DNA of 64,000 nt from Desulfobacter sp. GTDB taxonomy: Bacteria > Desulfobacterota > Desulfobacteria > Desulfobacterales > Desulfobacteraceae. The notes beneath the pieces are model-generated. The model ran no database searches, was not told where the DNA came from, and worked only from the letters and a program-made list of their open reading frames with translations. Within the stretch, counting starts at the first letter, position 1, and every line of letters starts with the position of its first letter. The stretch lies in the NCBI GenBank assembly GCA_028768545.1, contig CP054838.1, forward strand, positions 186,001 to 250,000, in the 5' to 3' direction. Positions 27,762 through 35,851 of this stretch are shown here, in pieces. The translations under genes were made by a program, and so were the position numbers.

Positions 27762-29137
27762 ATGCGCTCGAGAAAACTATTGATAGTCGATGATGAAACT
27801 GTATTGTGCCAATCCCTTGAAATTGATTTTTCTGAAGACGGGTATAAGGTTCAGACCGCTCAGACAGGCGAGGAAGCCCTGACCCAGGTTAAGGCCTTTT
27901 CTCCCTCTGTGGTGCTTTTGGATCTGCGCCTGCCCGGAATGGGCGGTATTGAAGTCCTCCGAAAAATGATCCGCCATACCCCGGATATCGCTGTTATCAT
28001 GATGACGGCCTTCGGGGATACAAAGACCATCGTCAAGGCCGGGGCCTTTCATTTTATAAACAAACCCTTTGAACTTGAAGAACTCAAAGAAAGGGTCAAA
28101 CAGGCCTTAAGGGAACAAAAGCTAAAACAGGAAGTCATTTACCTGAGGCATCAGAACCGGAAAATCTATCGGTATTCAGACCTGGTGGGCCAGAGCCAAA
28201 AGATGATGGATCTTTACAACCAGATTGAAACCCTGACTGAGGCGGACAGGACAACGGTTCTGATCCGGGGGGAGAGCGGTACCGGAAAAGAGCTTGTGGC
28301 CAGTGCCATCCATTTTAAAAGCCGGCGCTCCAGCTTTCCCTTTATGGAAATCAATTGCGCCTCTCTGCCTGAATCCCTGATCGAAAGCGAATTGTTCGGC
28401 CATGAAAAAGGGGCTTTTACAGATGCCAAACAGGCCAAAAAAGGGTTGTTGGAAATTGCTGATCACGGAACAATCTTTTTGGACGAAATTGCAGAAATGC
28501 CCATGGCAATTCAGGCCAAGCTGCTTCTTTTCCTGGAAAAAAGAAGTTCAAACGGCTGGGGAGCGGAAAGGACATCCAGGTGGATGTCAGAATCATCGCG
28601 GCCACCAATCAGGATCTTGATGCTGCCATTGAGAATAAAACATTCAGGCAGGACCTGTATTACCACCTCAATGTGGTCAGCCTTCATACCCCGCCCCTGA
28701 GGGTGCGGCAGGAGGATATCCTGCCGCTGGCCAATTATTTTCTAGAAGCGTTTGCAAAGGATATGGGCAAACCGGCCTCGTCCCTCTCTTCTGCGGTGGA
28801 AACCATATTTGAATCCTATGCCTGGCCCGGCAATGTTAGGGAGTTGAGAAACGCCATTGAGCGGGCCGTGATTTTTTCCAGGGGGGATGTCATAGGCCCA
28901 GATCTTCTCCCCGAAGAAATGACCCAAGGACCACAGGATATGCCCAGGGAAAAGCCCGTAGAAAAAACATCTGGCCTAAGCCTTCCCATTGATATGGTAC
29001 TGCTCAAGGCCGAAGAAAACCTGATCCAGGATGCCCTGTCCAAGACCGGGGGGAACAAAACCCAGGCCGCAGATATGCTGGGAATCAGCCGGTTTTCCCT
29101 AAACCGGCGGATGAATAAAATTCAAAGCAGGGAATGA
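27762..29137 (+). pseudogene. NtrC-type sigma-54 response regulator with a -1 frameshift
   Basis: ATG at 27762 overlaps the kinase stop (TGATG). The receiver domain (about 1-120: LLIVDDETVLCQSL, VVLLDLRLPGMGG, FINKPFE) is followed by the AAA+ domain with Walker A GESGTGKELVA, the sigma-54 contact loop GAFTDA, and Walker B TIFLDEIAEMP. One base is missing near 28537-28547 (LFLEKR then KFKRLGSGKDIQVDVRIIAAT), after which the frame runs to a Fis-type helix-turn-helix (NKTQAADMLGISRFSLNRRM). With one base added it is 458 residues. It is the likely activator of the -24/-12 promoter just downstream. Confidence 0.9.
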
Positions 29138-29157
29138 TTCAACGGCCGGGCGCTTCT

Positions 29158-29172
29158 GTGCGTTAACCGCAC
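29158..29172. promoter_or_regulatory. Possible activator-binding palindrome
   Basis: GTGCGTTAACCGCAC: 5-base arms around TTAAC, ending 28 bases before the -24 element. It could be a site for the NtrC-type activator, although such sites are often further upstream. Confidence 0.35.
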
Positions 29173-29199
29173 GACCAGACCGGGCCAATGCCGCACGCA

Positions 29200-29215
29200 T
29201 GGCACTCCTTTTGCT
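29200..29215 (+). promoter_or_regulatory. Sigma-54 (-24/-12) promoter of the chemosensory operon
   Basis: TGGCAC, five bases, TTGCT. The GG at 29201-29202 and GC at 29213-29214 are exactly 10 bases apart, as sigma-54 requires. It lies 63 bases after the NtrC-type gene and 155 bases before the next start codon. Confidence 0.8.
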
Positions 29216-29321
29216 TTTCATTGGAAACCGTTTGCTAATTTAAAGCGGTTAATCCGTTCTAAAGTGATGAAAGGCGAGGATGGCAAAGAACAAAAAAAGT
29301 CAGATTAAAAGGCGCAATGGC

Positions 29322-29362
29322 TGCTGTCTCCGGCAAAGGCCCGGGCAAAAGGGATGACAGCA
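29322..29362 (+). promoter_or_regulatory. Leader hairpin adjacent to the start codon
   Basis: Perfect 7-base arms TGCTGTC (29322) and GACAGCA (29356-29362) enclose a second small GC-rich stem and AAAAGGGAT, the only purine-rich candidate for a ribosome site. It ends 7 bases before the ATG at 29370, so it could control translation of the binding protein. Confidence 0.4.
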
Positions 29363-29369
29363 TAGATAT

Positions 29370-30170
29370 ATGGCCAGTCAGATCAAAATATCGGGGGGTC
29401 TCGTCTTTCTTGCGTTGGTCTTTTCAGGCAGGGTCTGGGCAGAAGAAATCACCATGGCCTGCACGGATCATTACAGGCCATACAGTTACCAGGTCAACAA
29501 TGAATCCAGAGGGATCTATGCCCATATCCTTGGTGAGCTGTTCCAACGGATGGGGTATGAACACCGGATTAAAATTCTGCCGTTCAAGCGGGTGCTTTGC
29601 ATGACCCGGTCGGGCCAGGTCACGGGTATGGCCGGGGCGTTTTTTACCCCCAAAAGAGATGAGTATGCCCTTTTTATCTGCAATGTCCCGTTGGCCAGAA
29701 TATCCCAGAGCCTCTTTATTTTAAACGCCAACCCCATTGACAAGGCCAAGGCGGTGAACTTTCAAGGCGGGTTGATCGGCCACAAACGCGGCTTCCTAAT
29801 CCCCGGTGAATTTATTGTTGCGGCCGAAAAAAAAATGATCCGCACCATTGATGCCGAGCGTACGGATCAGCTGATTGACATGCTGATCCGGGGACGGCTG
29901 GACGGGTTTATCCACAACACCTTTCATGTTCTCGCACATATTGAAAACCATGGCAGGCAAACCAAGATAAAACATTTGCCTTTATTTTCCGCCCGGGACA
30001 GGCCTGCCTTTATTGCATTTTCCAGAAAAGCCTTAAAAACCCTGCCTGAATCCTTTCCGGTTCAGGTTCAAAACACCCTTGGGGCCATGCACAAGGAAGG
30101 CTTTATCCAGGCTCTGCAACCCCGCTGTAATCCACCAACCATTGAATCGAGAAAGGAAAAATCTAAATGA
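29370..30170 (+). CDS. Periplasmic solute-binding protein (amino-acid-type family 3)
   Basis: 266 residues with a signal peptide (GGLVFLALVFSGRVWA, cleavage before EE). The mature part begins ITMACTDHYRPYSYQVNNES and includes GIYAHILGELFQRMGYE and LPFKRVLCMTRSGQV, the pattern of family 3 binding proteins related to glutamine- and arginine-binding proteins. No ABC permease or ATPase is adjacent. Instead the next genes are a chemoreceptor, CheA and CheW, so it may feed a ligand signal to the receptor rather than a transporter. Expected location is the periplasm. The ligand is unknown. Confidence 0.8.
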   Translation: MASQIKISGGLVFLALVFSGRVWAEEITMACTDHYRPYSYQVNNESRGIYAHILGELFQRMGYEHRIKILPFKRVLCMTRSGQVTGMAGAFFTPKRDEYALFICNVPLARISQSLFILNANPIDKAKAVNFQGGLIGHKRGFLIPGEFIVAAEKKMIRTIDAERTDQLIDMLIRGRLDGFIHNTFHVLAHIENHGRQTKIKHLPLFSARDRPAFIAFSRKALKTLPESFPVQVQNTLGAMHKEGFIQALQPRCNPPTIESRKEKSK

Positions 30171-30340
30171 AAAATCATCAATAACCAACATTGTTCGTGA
30201 TTGCCTCGGGCCTTGGAGGAGCTGTGAAAAAAGGACGTTAAAGCATCTCCAAACACTTTGGCAAATATAAAAAAATTGGTATCGGTTCGCCAAGGACGAA
30301 ATGATAATTAATCCAACAGAAATGAAAATCGGAGTTGAAA

Positions 30341-32341
30341 ATGAATAAAAAAAAGCTGTCCTTAAAAGTAAAATTGATTGGCGGGTTCTCCCTCCTGCTT
30401 GTTCTGCTTCTTGTGGTTGCCCTGATCGGTTACTCCTCCTTAAACCATGCCTCTTCAGGTTTCCATGAATACCGGGAAATGGTACGGGATGCCAATCTTG
30501 TGGGGCGGCTCCAGGCCAATATGCTGACCGTTGAAATGAATGTTAAAGACTATTTGATCTCAGGCAGCAACGAGGCTTTGGCCGACTTTGAAGAACGCTG
30601 GAAAAAGGTAGCGGCCTTCCAGGCCCAAGCCCAACAAGAGATCCAGGCACCCAAACGGGCCGCGTTAATCGATGAAATTGAAGCAGCCCTTGGCAATTAC
30701 CGAAAAGGGGTTGACCAGGTCGTCAATTTCAAAAACCAGAGAAATCACCTGGTCAATGAGGTGCTCTCTGTTAAGGGACCTTCCATGGAAAAAGCCCTGA
30801 CCGGCATCATGGTCTCGGCAGAAAAGGACGGGGACAGCACCGCAGCCTACCAGGCCGGTATTGTCTTAAAACACATGCTTTTGGCTCGGCTCTACGTGAT
30901 GAAATTTCTGGACACCAATAGCCAAAAGGACACAGACCGGGTTCACAAAGAGTTCAAAGCGCTGAGCCGGGAAATCACTATCCTGGACCGGGAACTGGAA
31001 AACCCCGAGCGCCGCAGATTCTTGGCCAGGGCCCAGGATGAGGGATCCGCGTATATGAATAGTTTTAACACCCTGGTTGAGACCCTATTTGCCCGGAACA
31101 AGGTGATTGACGAGACCCTGAACCATATTGGCCACCTTGTTGCCGAAAAGGTGGAAGAGGTTAAACTGGATATTAAAAAAGACCAGGATGAGATCGGCCC
31201 CCGCCTGGAAGCTGCCAATCAAAATGCCGTGAAGATGATTGTTGTGATCAGCCTGTTGGCCGTGGTTTCCGGCCTGGCCGTGATATTTTTTGTGGTCAGC
31301 GGAATTTTAAAACAGCTTGGGGGGGATCCCGCAGAGATCGAACAGATTGCAGAAGAGATTGCCAAAGGCAACCTGGCCATCTCCTTTGACACAGAAAACC
31401 GCAAGATCCAGGGCGTTTATGCCAGCATGAAGGAGATGACGGAAACACTCTCCCATATGTTCCAAAACATCAAGGACGGGGCCCATACCCTGAGCAGTTC
31501 ATCCAGTGAATTGTCCACGATTTCCGAACAGATGTCTTCCAATTCGGAACAGACCTCTGAAAAGGCCAACGGCGTGGCAGCCGCATCCGAGGAAATGTCC
31601 GCAAACATGAATGCCGTGGCAGCGGCAACAGAACAGACCACGGCAAATATCCAGACCATTGTGGCGGCAGTGGAAGAGATGTCGGCCACCATCAATGAAA
31701 TCGCCTCCAATACGGCCAAGGGCAGTGAAACCACTGCCCAGGCCGTGACAACCGCAGGAGAAGTTTCCAAAAAGGTGGATGATTTAGGAATCGCCGCCTC
31801 TGAGATCAGCCAGGTCACCGAGACCATTGCCGACATTTCAGAGCAGACCAACCTTCTGGCCTTGAACGCCACCATTGAAGCGGCCAGGGCCGGGGAAGCC
31901 GGCAAAGGCTTTGCCGTTGTGGCAGGAGAGATCAAGGCCCTGGTCCAGCAGACCGCCGAGGCCACCAGCGAAATCAGCACTAAGATCGCAGGGGTTCAGT
32001 CCACCACCCAGGAATCTGTTAAGGCCATTGGATCCATTGTGGAGGTCATCAATGAGATCAACACCATTGTCGGATCCGTGGCCGTGGCCATTGAAGAGCA
32101 ATCTGCCACCACCCAGGAGATTACCACCAATGTTACCCAGGCAGCAGCAGGGGTCCAGGAAGTCAACAATAGTGTGAATCAGACCTCTGCGGTTGTGGGA
32201 GAAGTCAACAAAGATATCAGCCAGGTCAGCCAGGCCACAGAAGAAATCCAGACTGGCGGCCTTCAGGTCAAGACCAGTGCCTCGGAGTTGTCCCAATTGT
32301 CTGAAAGCCTGAATGAAATGGTCAACCGATTTAAACTCTAA
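30341..32341 (+). CDS. Methyl-accepting chemotaxis protein with helical periplasmic sensor
   Basis: 666 residues from the ATG at 30341, six bases after GGAG. The membrane helix (about 10-32) is followed by a long, all-helical periplasmic domain (about 33-300), whose size suits a helical bimodular (HBM) or double four-helix sensor. A second helix (about 300-325) leads to a HAMP-like segment ([22 protein letters not shown]). The signalling hairpin tip is [32 protein letters not shown] near residue 505. No C-terminal methylation-enzyme docking pentapeptide is seen. It is the second gene of the operon and probably partners the binding protein. Confidence 0.9.
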   Translation: MNKKKLSLKVKLIGGFSLLLVLLLVVALIGYSSLNHASSGFHEYREMVRDANLVGRLQANMLTVEMNVKDYLISGSNEALADFEERWKKVAAFQAQAQQEIQAPKRAALIDEIEAALGNYRKGVDQVVNFKNQRNHLVNEVLSVKGPSMEKALTGIMVSAEKDGDSTAAYQAGIVLKHMLLARLYVMKFLDTNSQKDTDRVHKEFKALSREITILDRELENPERRRFLARAQDEGSAYMNSFNTLVETLFARNKVIDETLNHIGHLVAEKVEEVKLDIKKDQDEIGPRLEAANQNAVKMIVVISLLAVVSGLAVIFFVVSGILKQLGGDPAEIEQIAEEIAKGNLAISFDTENRKIQGVYASMKEMTETLSHMFQNIKDGAHTLSSSSSELSTISEQMSSNSEQTSEKANGVAAASEEMSANMNAVAAATEQTTANIQTIVAAVEEMSATINEIASNTAKGSETTAQAVTTAGEVSKKVDDLGIAASEISQVTETIADISEQTNLLALNATIEAARAGEAGKGFAVVAGEIKALVQQTAEATSEISTKIAGVQSTTQESVKAIGSIVEVINEINTIVGSVAVAIEEQSATTQEITTNVTQAAAGVQEVNNSVNQTSAVVGEVNKDISQVSQATEEIQTGGLQVKTSASELSQLSESLNEMVNRFKL

Positions 32342-32347
32342 ACTTAT

Positions 32348-32371
32348 CCTGCCTGCCTCCGGGCAGGCAGG
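32348..32371 (+). other. Intercistronic hairpin between receptor and cheA
   Basis: CCTGCCTGCC (32348-32357) and its perfect complement (32362-32371) with a 4-base loop, only 7 bases after the receptor stop. There is no T run, so it is more likely to stabilise or process the transcript than to terminate it. Confidence 0.6.
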
Positions 32372-32396
32372 CATACACCTGACAAGGAAACATGAA

Positions 32397-34638
32397 ATGA
32401 CAGAACAGATTACCCCGCCTGAAGCCAAATCCTCCCTAAGGGTGAATGTAAGGCTGCTGGATACTTTGATGACACTGGCCGGTGAACTGGTATTAAGCCG
32501 GAATCAACTGCTCCAGGGCATCGGCACCCTCAATACCAAGGCCACTGAATTGTCCGGCCAGCGCATTGATATGATTACCTCGGAACGTCAGGAGGCCATC
32601 ATGCAGACACGGATGCAGCCCATCGGCAATATCCTGGGCAAATTTACACGGGTGGTCAGGGATCTCTCCGGCCAGCTGGAGAAATCAATAGAACTGGTGC
32701 TCGAGGGAAAAGAGGTTGAACTGGACAAGACCATTCTCGAGGCCATCAGCGATCCTTCAACCCATCTTGTCAGAAATGCGGTTGATCACGGGATTGAATT
32801 GCCGGACCAGCGGAAAAAGGCCGGCAAGGATCCCAGGGGAAAAATTATGATTAAGGCCTTTCATGATGCAGGTCAGGTGAATATCCTCATCTGTGATGAC
32901 GGCCAAGGCATGGATCCTGAAAAGATATCCAACACCGCCCTGTCCAAGGGACTGATCACAGAAGAGCAATTGGCCCAGATGACAAAAAAACAAAAGTTGG
33001 AGCTGATCCTCATGCCCGGCCTTTCCACCGCCAGAGAGGTGACCGATGTCTCCGGCCGGGGCGTGGGTATGGATGTGGTGACCACCAATATTGAAGGCCT
33101 TGGCGGGACAATAGACCTGGATACCCGGCCGGGCAGGGGCACGGATGTTCAGATTCGCCTGCCCCTGACCCTGGCCATTATTCTCAGCCAGGTCACCATT
33201 GTGGCAGAAGAGCGGTATGCCATCCCCCAGGTCAACTTAAACGAGTTAATACGGGTTCCGGGAGATGAAATCAACGACCGCATTGAGCGGGTGGGGGATG
33301 CTGAAGTGGTCTGGCTCAGGGGAGAACTGCTCCCCTTACTCAACCTGGCCCAGATGCTGGGACTTGAAAAAACATTTTTGAATCCTGAAACCGGGAATAG
33401 ACAAGTTGATAACAGGAAAAATATCGCAGACCGGCGGTCAAACCGGACAGATCCTGAAACCGGATCTTGCCCGGCCTCAAAAGAGGCGCAATTTCACCGC
33501 CAGGGCCGGGACAGAAGAGTTCATATCCCCAAGGCCGTGAATATCGCTGTTGTCTCTGCCGGAGCCTATAAATACGGCCTGGTTGTGGATGAACTTCATG
33601 ATTCCGAAGAAATCGTGGTCAAGCCCGTGGGCAGGCATTTGAAATCCTGTTCCGCCTATGCCGGGGCCACCATTATGGGAGACGGCAGGGTGGCCCTGAT
33701 TCTTGATATTGCCAATCTGGCCCAGATGGCCGGACTGGATGCCATGGACAACCGCCAGCCGGCCACCCCAGATACCGCCTGCACCGATGCAGAAAATGAG
33801 AATGCAGCCCTGCTGACCTTTAAAAATGGGGCCAAGGAATATTTTGCCGTGCCGCTCTGTCTTGTGGAACGGATTGAGAGAATAGAGACCAATACCATTG
33901 AACAAGTGGGCCGCCAGCGGGTGGTACAGTACAGGGGGGGGGGGGACACTGCCCCTGTACGACCTGGAACAGGTTCAAGAATTTTCCGACCTCCCCCAAA
34001 CCCGGTTCCAGGAAGTCATTGTGTTCAAGCTAAATGGGAAAGAGGCGGGACTCATGGTGTCACCACCGGTTGATGCGGTTGAAGTCAGACTCAATATTGA
34101 CCAGTCCTTCTTAACCCAGGAGGGTATCAGCGGTTCAATGACCATTGGATCCCATACCACGCTTCTGGTGGACATATTCCAGCTGATTCAACAAATTGAC
34201 CCCAACGGGTTTGGCCAAGGCCAAGACCTTTCCAAAGAGGCTGTGGCGGGGAAAACCCTTTTGCTGGCAGAGGATTCTGAATTTTTCAGGGATAAGTTCA
34301 AGGCTCTCCTGGCAGGATACGGCTTTAAAGTAATTACGGCCCAAGACGGCCGGGCTGCCTGGGATATCCTTGAACAGGATTCCGGCAAAATTGACCTGGT
34401 GATCACGGATGTGGAAATGCCCAATATGGATGGATTTGAGCTAACCCGAAAAATAAAAGAGGATGCCCGGTTTTCCCATTTAAAGGTGATTGCCCTGACA
34501 TCCCTTTCAAGTCCCAGGCATATGGAAGAAGGCAACAGGGCCGGCATTGATGCGTATCTGACCAAGTTTGATACCCAAGGACTGCTGTCATCCATTCAAA
34601 AAGGGCTGACCCAGGATGTTCAAAAAATTTTACCATGA
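32397..34638 (+). pseudogene. cheA: CheA-type kinase lacking the P1 domain, with two CheW domains and a receiver; frameshifted at a G12 tract
   Basis: ATG at 32397 follows AAGGA. The protein begins directly in the dimerisation domain (NVRLLDTLMTLAGELVLSRN), so P1 (phosphorylated His) and P2 are absent. The HATPase follows (DPSTHLVRNAVDHGIE, DDGQGMD, GVGMDVV), then a first CheW domain (about 260-460, with a low-complexity insert), a second CheW domain (about 490-620) and a receiver (TLLLAEDSEFFRDKFKALL, LVITDVEMPNMDG). At 33934-33945 a run of 12 G puts the rest out of frame. With 11 G the gene is 2241 bases, or 746 residues. In Rhodobacter, CheA4 likewise lacks P1 and phosphorylates a partner protein. 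Confidence 0.88.
33934..33945 (+). repeat. 12-base G homopolymer causing frameshift in cheA
   Basis: Twelve consecutive G follow CAGTACA. Eleven would give QYRGGGTLPLYDLEQ, continuous with the second CheW domain. As found, translation leaves frame and stops at 34073. Confidence 0.92.
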
Positions 34639-34695
34639 GTTGAAAGGTTGGATTTTTAATTTAAAAAAACCCCTAACAAAGGAAGAAATGTAAAA

Positions 34696-35139
34696 ATGAC
34701 AAATAACAGCTCCCGGGCCCTGGGCCGGGAAATTGAATTTTCAACATTCAGGGTAGGCGGCGCCCTTTTCGGGATCAATCTATTAAAGATTCAGGAAATC
34801 AATAAACACCTTGAAGTCACAAAGGTCCCCCAGGCCCAGGATAATATCAAAGGCATACTCAATCTAAGGGGCAGGATCGTGACCATCATTGACCTGGGCA
34901 GAAAACTTGCACTTGAACCGGTAAAAACCTCTTCTGAAAACAGGAATGTGATTGTCAACTCCCAAAACGAGTATATCGGGCTTCGGGTTGATTCCATAGA
35001 AGGCGTGATTTCGGCCGGACAAACGGAGATTGAACCGGCACCCGCAAATGTCAACGGGGTAAAAGGTCAGTTCCTTGAAGGGGTGCTAAAAACAGACACC
35101 CAATTGATTGGCATCCTGGATATTGACAAAATTTTATAG
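34696..35139 (+). CDS. cheW: Chemotaxis coupling protein CheW
   Basis: 147 residues. It bridges receptors to the CheA kinase. Typical motifs are EFSTFRVGGALFGINLLKIQEI (first subdomain), ILNLRGRIVTIIDLG near residue 55, and VNGVKGQFLEGVLK near the end. AAAGGA precedes the start. It is the last gene of the chemosensory operon and is followed by the hairpin repeat at 35146. Confidence 0.94.
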   Translation: MTNNSSRALGREIEFSTFRVGGALFGINLLKIQEINKHLEVTKVPQAQDNIKGILNLRGRIVTIIDLGRKLALEPVKTSSENRNVIVNSQNEYIGLRVDSIEGVISAGQTEIEPAPANVNGVKGQFLEGVLKTDTQLIGILDIDKIL

Positions 35140-35145
35140 ACCTAA

Positions 35146-35275
35146 CCCGCATATTTCACAAAGCGTTTTTGCCTTAGCTGCAAGGCACAGACCGAGAAGC
35201 CGTAGTCCTTTACTGCGAGCGGACTGTAACGCAGCAGATGAGGCAAAACACTTAAAATCTCATGAAATATTCGGG
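35146..35275. repeat. Dispersed palindromic repeat, copy 1 (130 bases)
   Basis: The ends are inverted repeats (CCCGCATATTTCA and TGAAATATTCGGG, one mismatch in 13). Inside, TTTTTGCCTTAGCTGC pairs partly with GCAGATGAGGCAAAA. A related copy lies at 60856. It sits between convergent genes, which suggests a mobile palindromic element doubling as a terminator. Confidence 0.75.
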
Positions 35276-35293
35276 CCGTCAGGAAAGGGCCGG

Positions 35294-35749
35294 TTATTTT
35301 GGGGCCAACTGTTTGACAAACAAGCTGAACTCGCCGTAAGGATGGGCAGAAACTCGGATATCAAAAAAACCATCCCCGGTTTTCACCCATGTCTGACCGT
35401 TGCCGATATAATGGACCTGGATGCCTCTTCCCTGAATCCAATGTTCAGGCGTTCCATTTATTTTTTTGAACAGAACCAGAAACCAGGCCCCTTGGCCGGC
35501 CCTCACCCGGACGGTGGAAATATGCTCCCCTCCGACCATGCCCCCTGCCCGGCACTGACCCTTTTCCCTCTTGAACTCCAGGCAGATCCGGCTCCGGCTG
35601 GTTGTATCCTTCCGGCAGGACAGGCGGTCCGGACAGTCTGCCCATAAGATTTCCCGGCTGTCCAGGGCCAAAACAGGCAGGGGCACTGATAACAGAGCAA
35701 TCAAACAACAGATCGGGCACATCTTTTTAAAAAATCTGATCAAATTCAT
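35294..35749 (-). CDS. Secreted hypothetical protein
   Basis: 151 residues from an ATG at 35749; the longer frame adds nine residues before the basic start MNLIRFFKKM. A signal peptide (CCLIALLSVPLPVLALDS) implies export. The mature part has four Cys (WADCPDRLSCRKD, RICLEFKREKGQCRAGG), which could form two disulfides, and a beta-rich C-terminus (WIQGRGIQVHYIGNGQTWVK). No family recognised. It lies alone between the repeat and the uvrA end. Confidence 0.65.
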   Translation of the reverse strand: MNLIRFFKKMCPICCLIALLSVPLPVLALDSREILWADCPDRLSCRKDTTSRSRICLEFKREKGQCRAGGMVGGEHISTVRVRAGQGAWFLVLFKKINGTPEHWIQGRGIQVHYIGNGQTWVKTGDGFFDIRVSAHPYGEFSLFVKQLAPK

Positions 35750-35790
35750 CCTTCGGCTCTGCCAGGGCACAATCATGGGTTTGCCCCTGA

Positions 35791-35834
35791 GTGCCTAACC
35801 CTTGATGATGTTTACAAGGTTGGGGTATAGGCAC
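35791..35834 (-). terminator. Hairpin downstream of uvrA
   Basis: GTGCCTA (35791) and TAGGCAC (35828-35834), extended by an imperfect inner stem CTTG/CAAG. It begins 18 bases after the uvrA stop on the minus strand. There is no strong T run, so termination is only suggested. Confidence 0.35.
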
Positions 35835-35851
35835 TTGAGTCGCCTATGCCC

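Larger units (their letters stand above)
22709..27762 (+). pseudogene. Cache-HAMP-PAS sensor histidine kinase split by nested insertion sequences
   Basis: Exon-like parts are 22709-24111 and 26892-27762. Joining them gives 2274 bases, exactly 758 codons, with the reading frame restored across the junction (FLEI then TTSLLNDRSG). The order is a membrane helix (about 25-47), a periplasmic Cache-type sensor (about 50-300), a second helix (about 300-325), HAMP, PAS (the insertion site), HisKA with AGIAHEIRNPLAGM, and HATPase with FLNIILNAVNAMPDGG and GSGLGLSIVHKL. The family partners NtrC-type regulators, and the regulator gene follows with a TGATG overlap. The start may instead be the GTG at 22727, behind AAGGAGG. 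As found, the N-terminal half has no kinase core. Confidence 0.9.

Noticed and set aside
27762-29137. GAFTDA in place of GAFTGA in the NtrC-type regulator as evidence of lost sigma-54 contact
   Set aside because: GAFTDA occurs in functional members, so it is not diagnostic. The frameshift is the real lesion.
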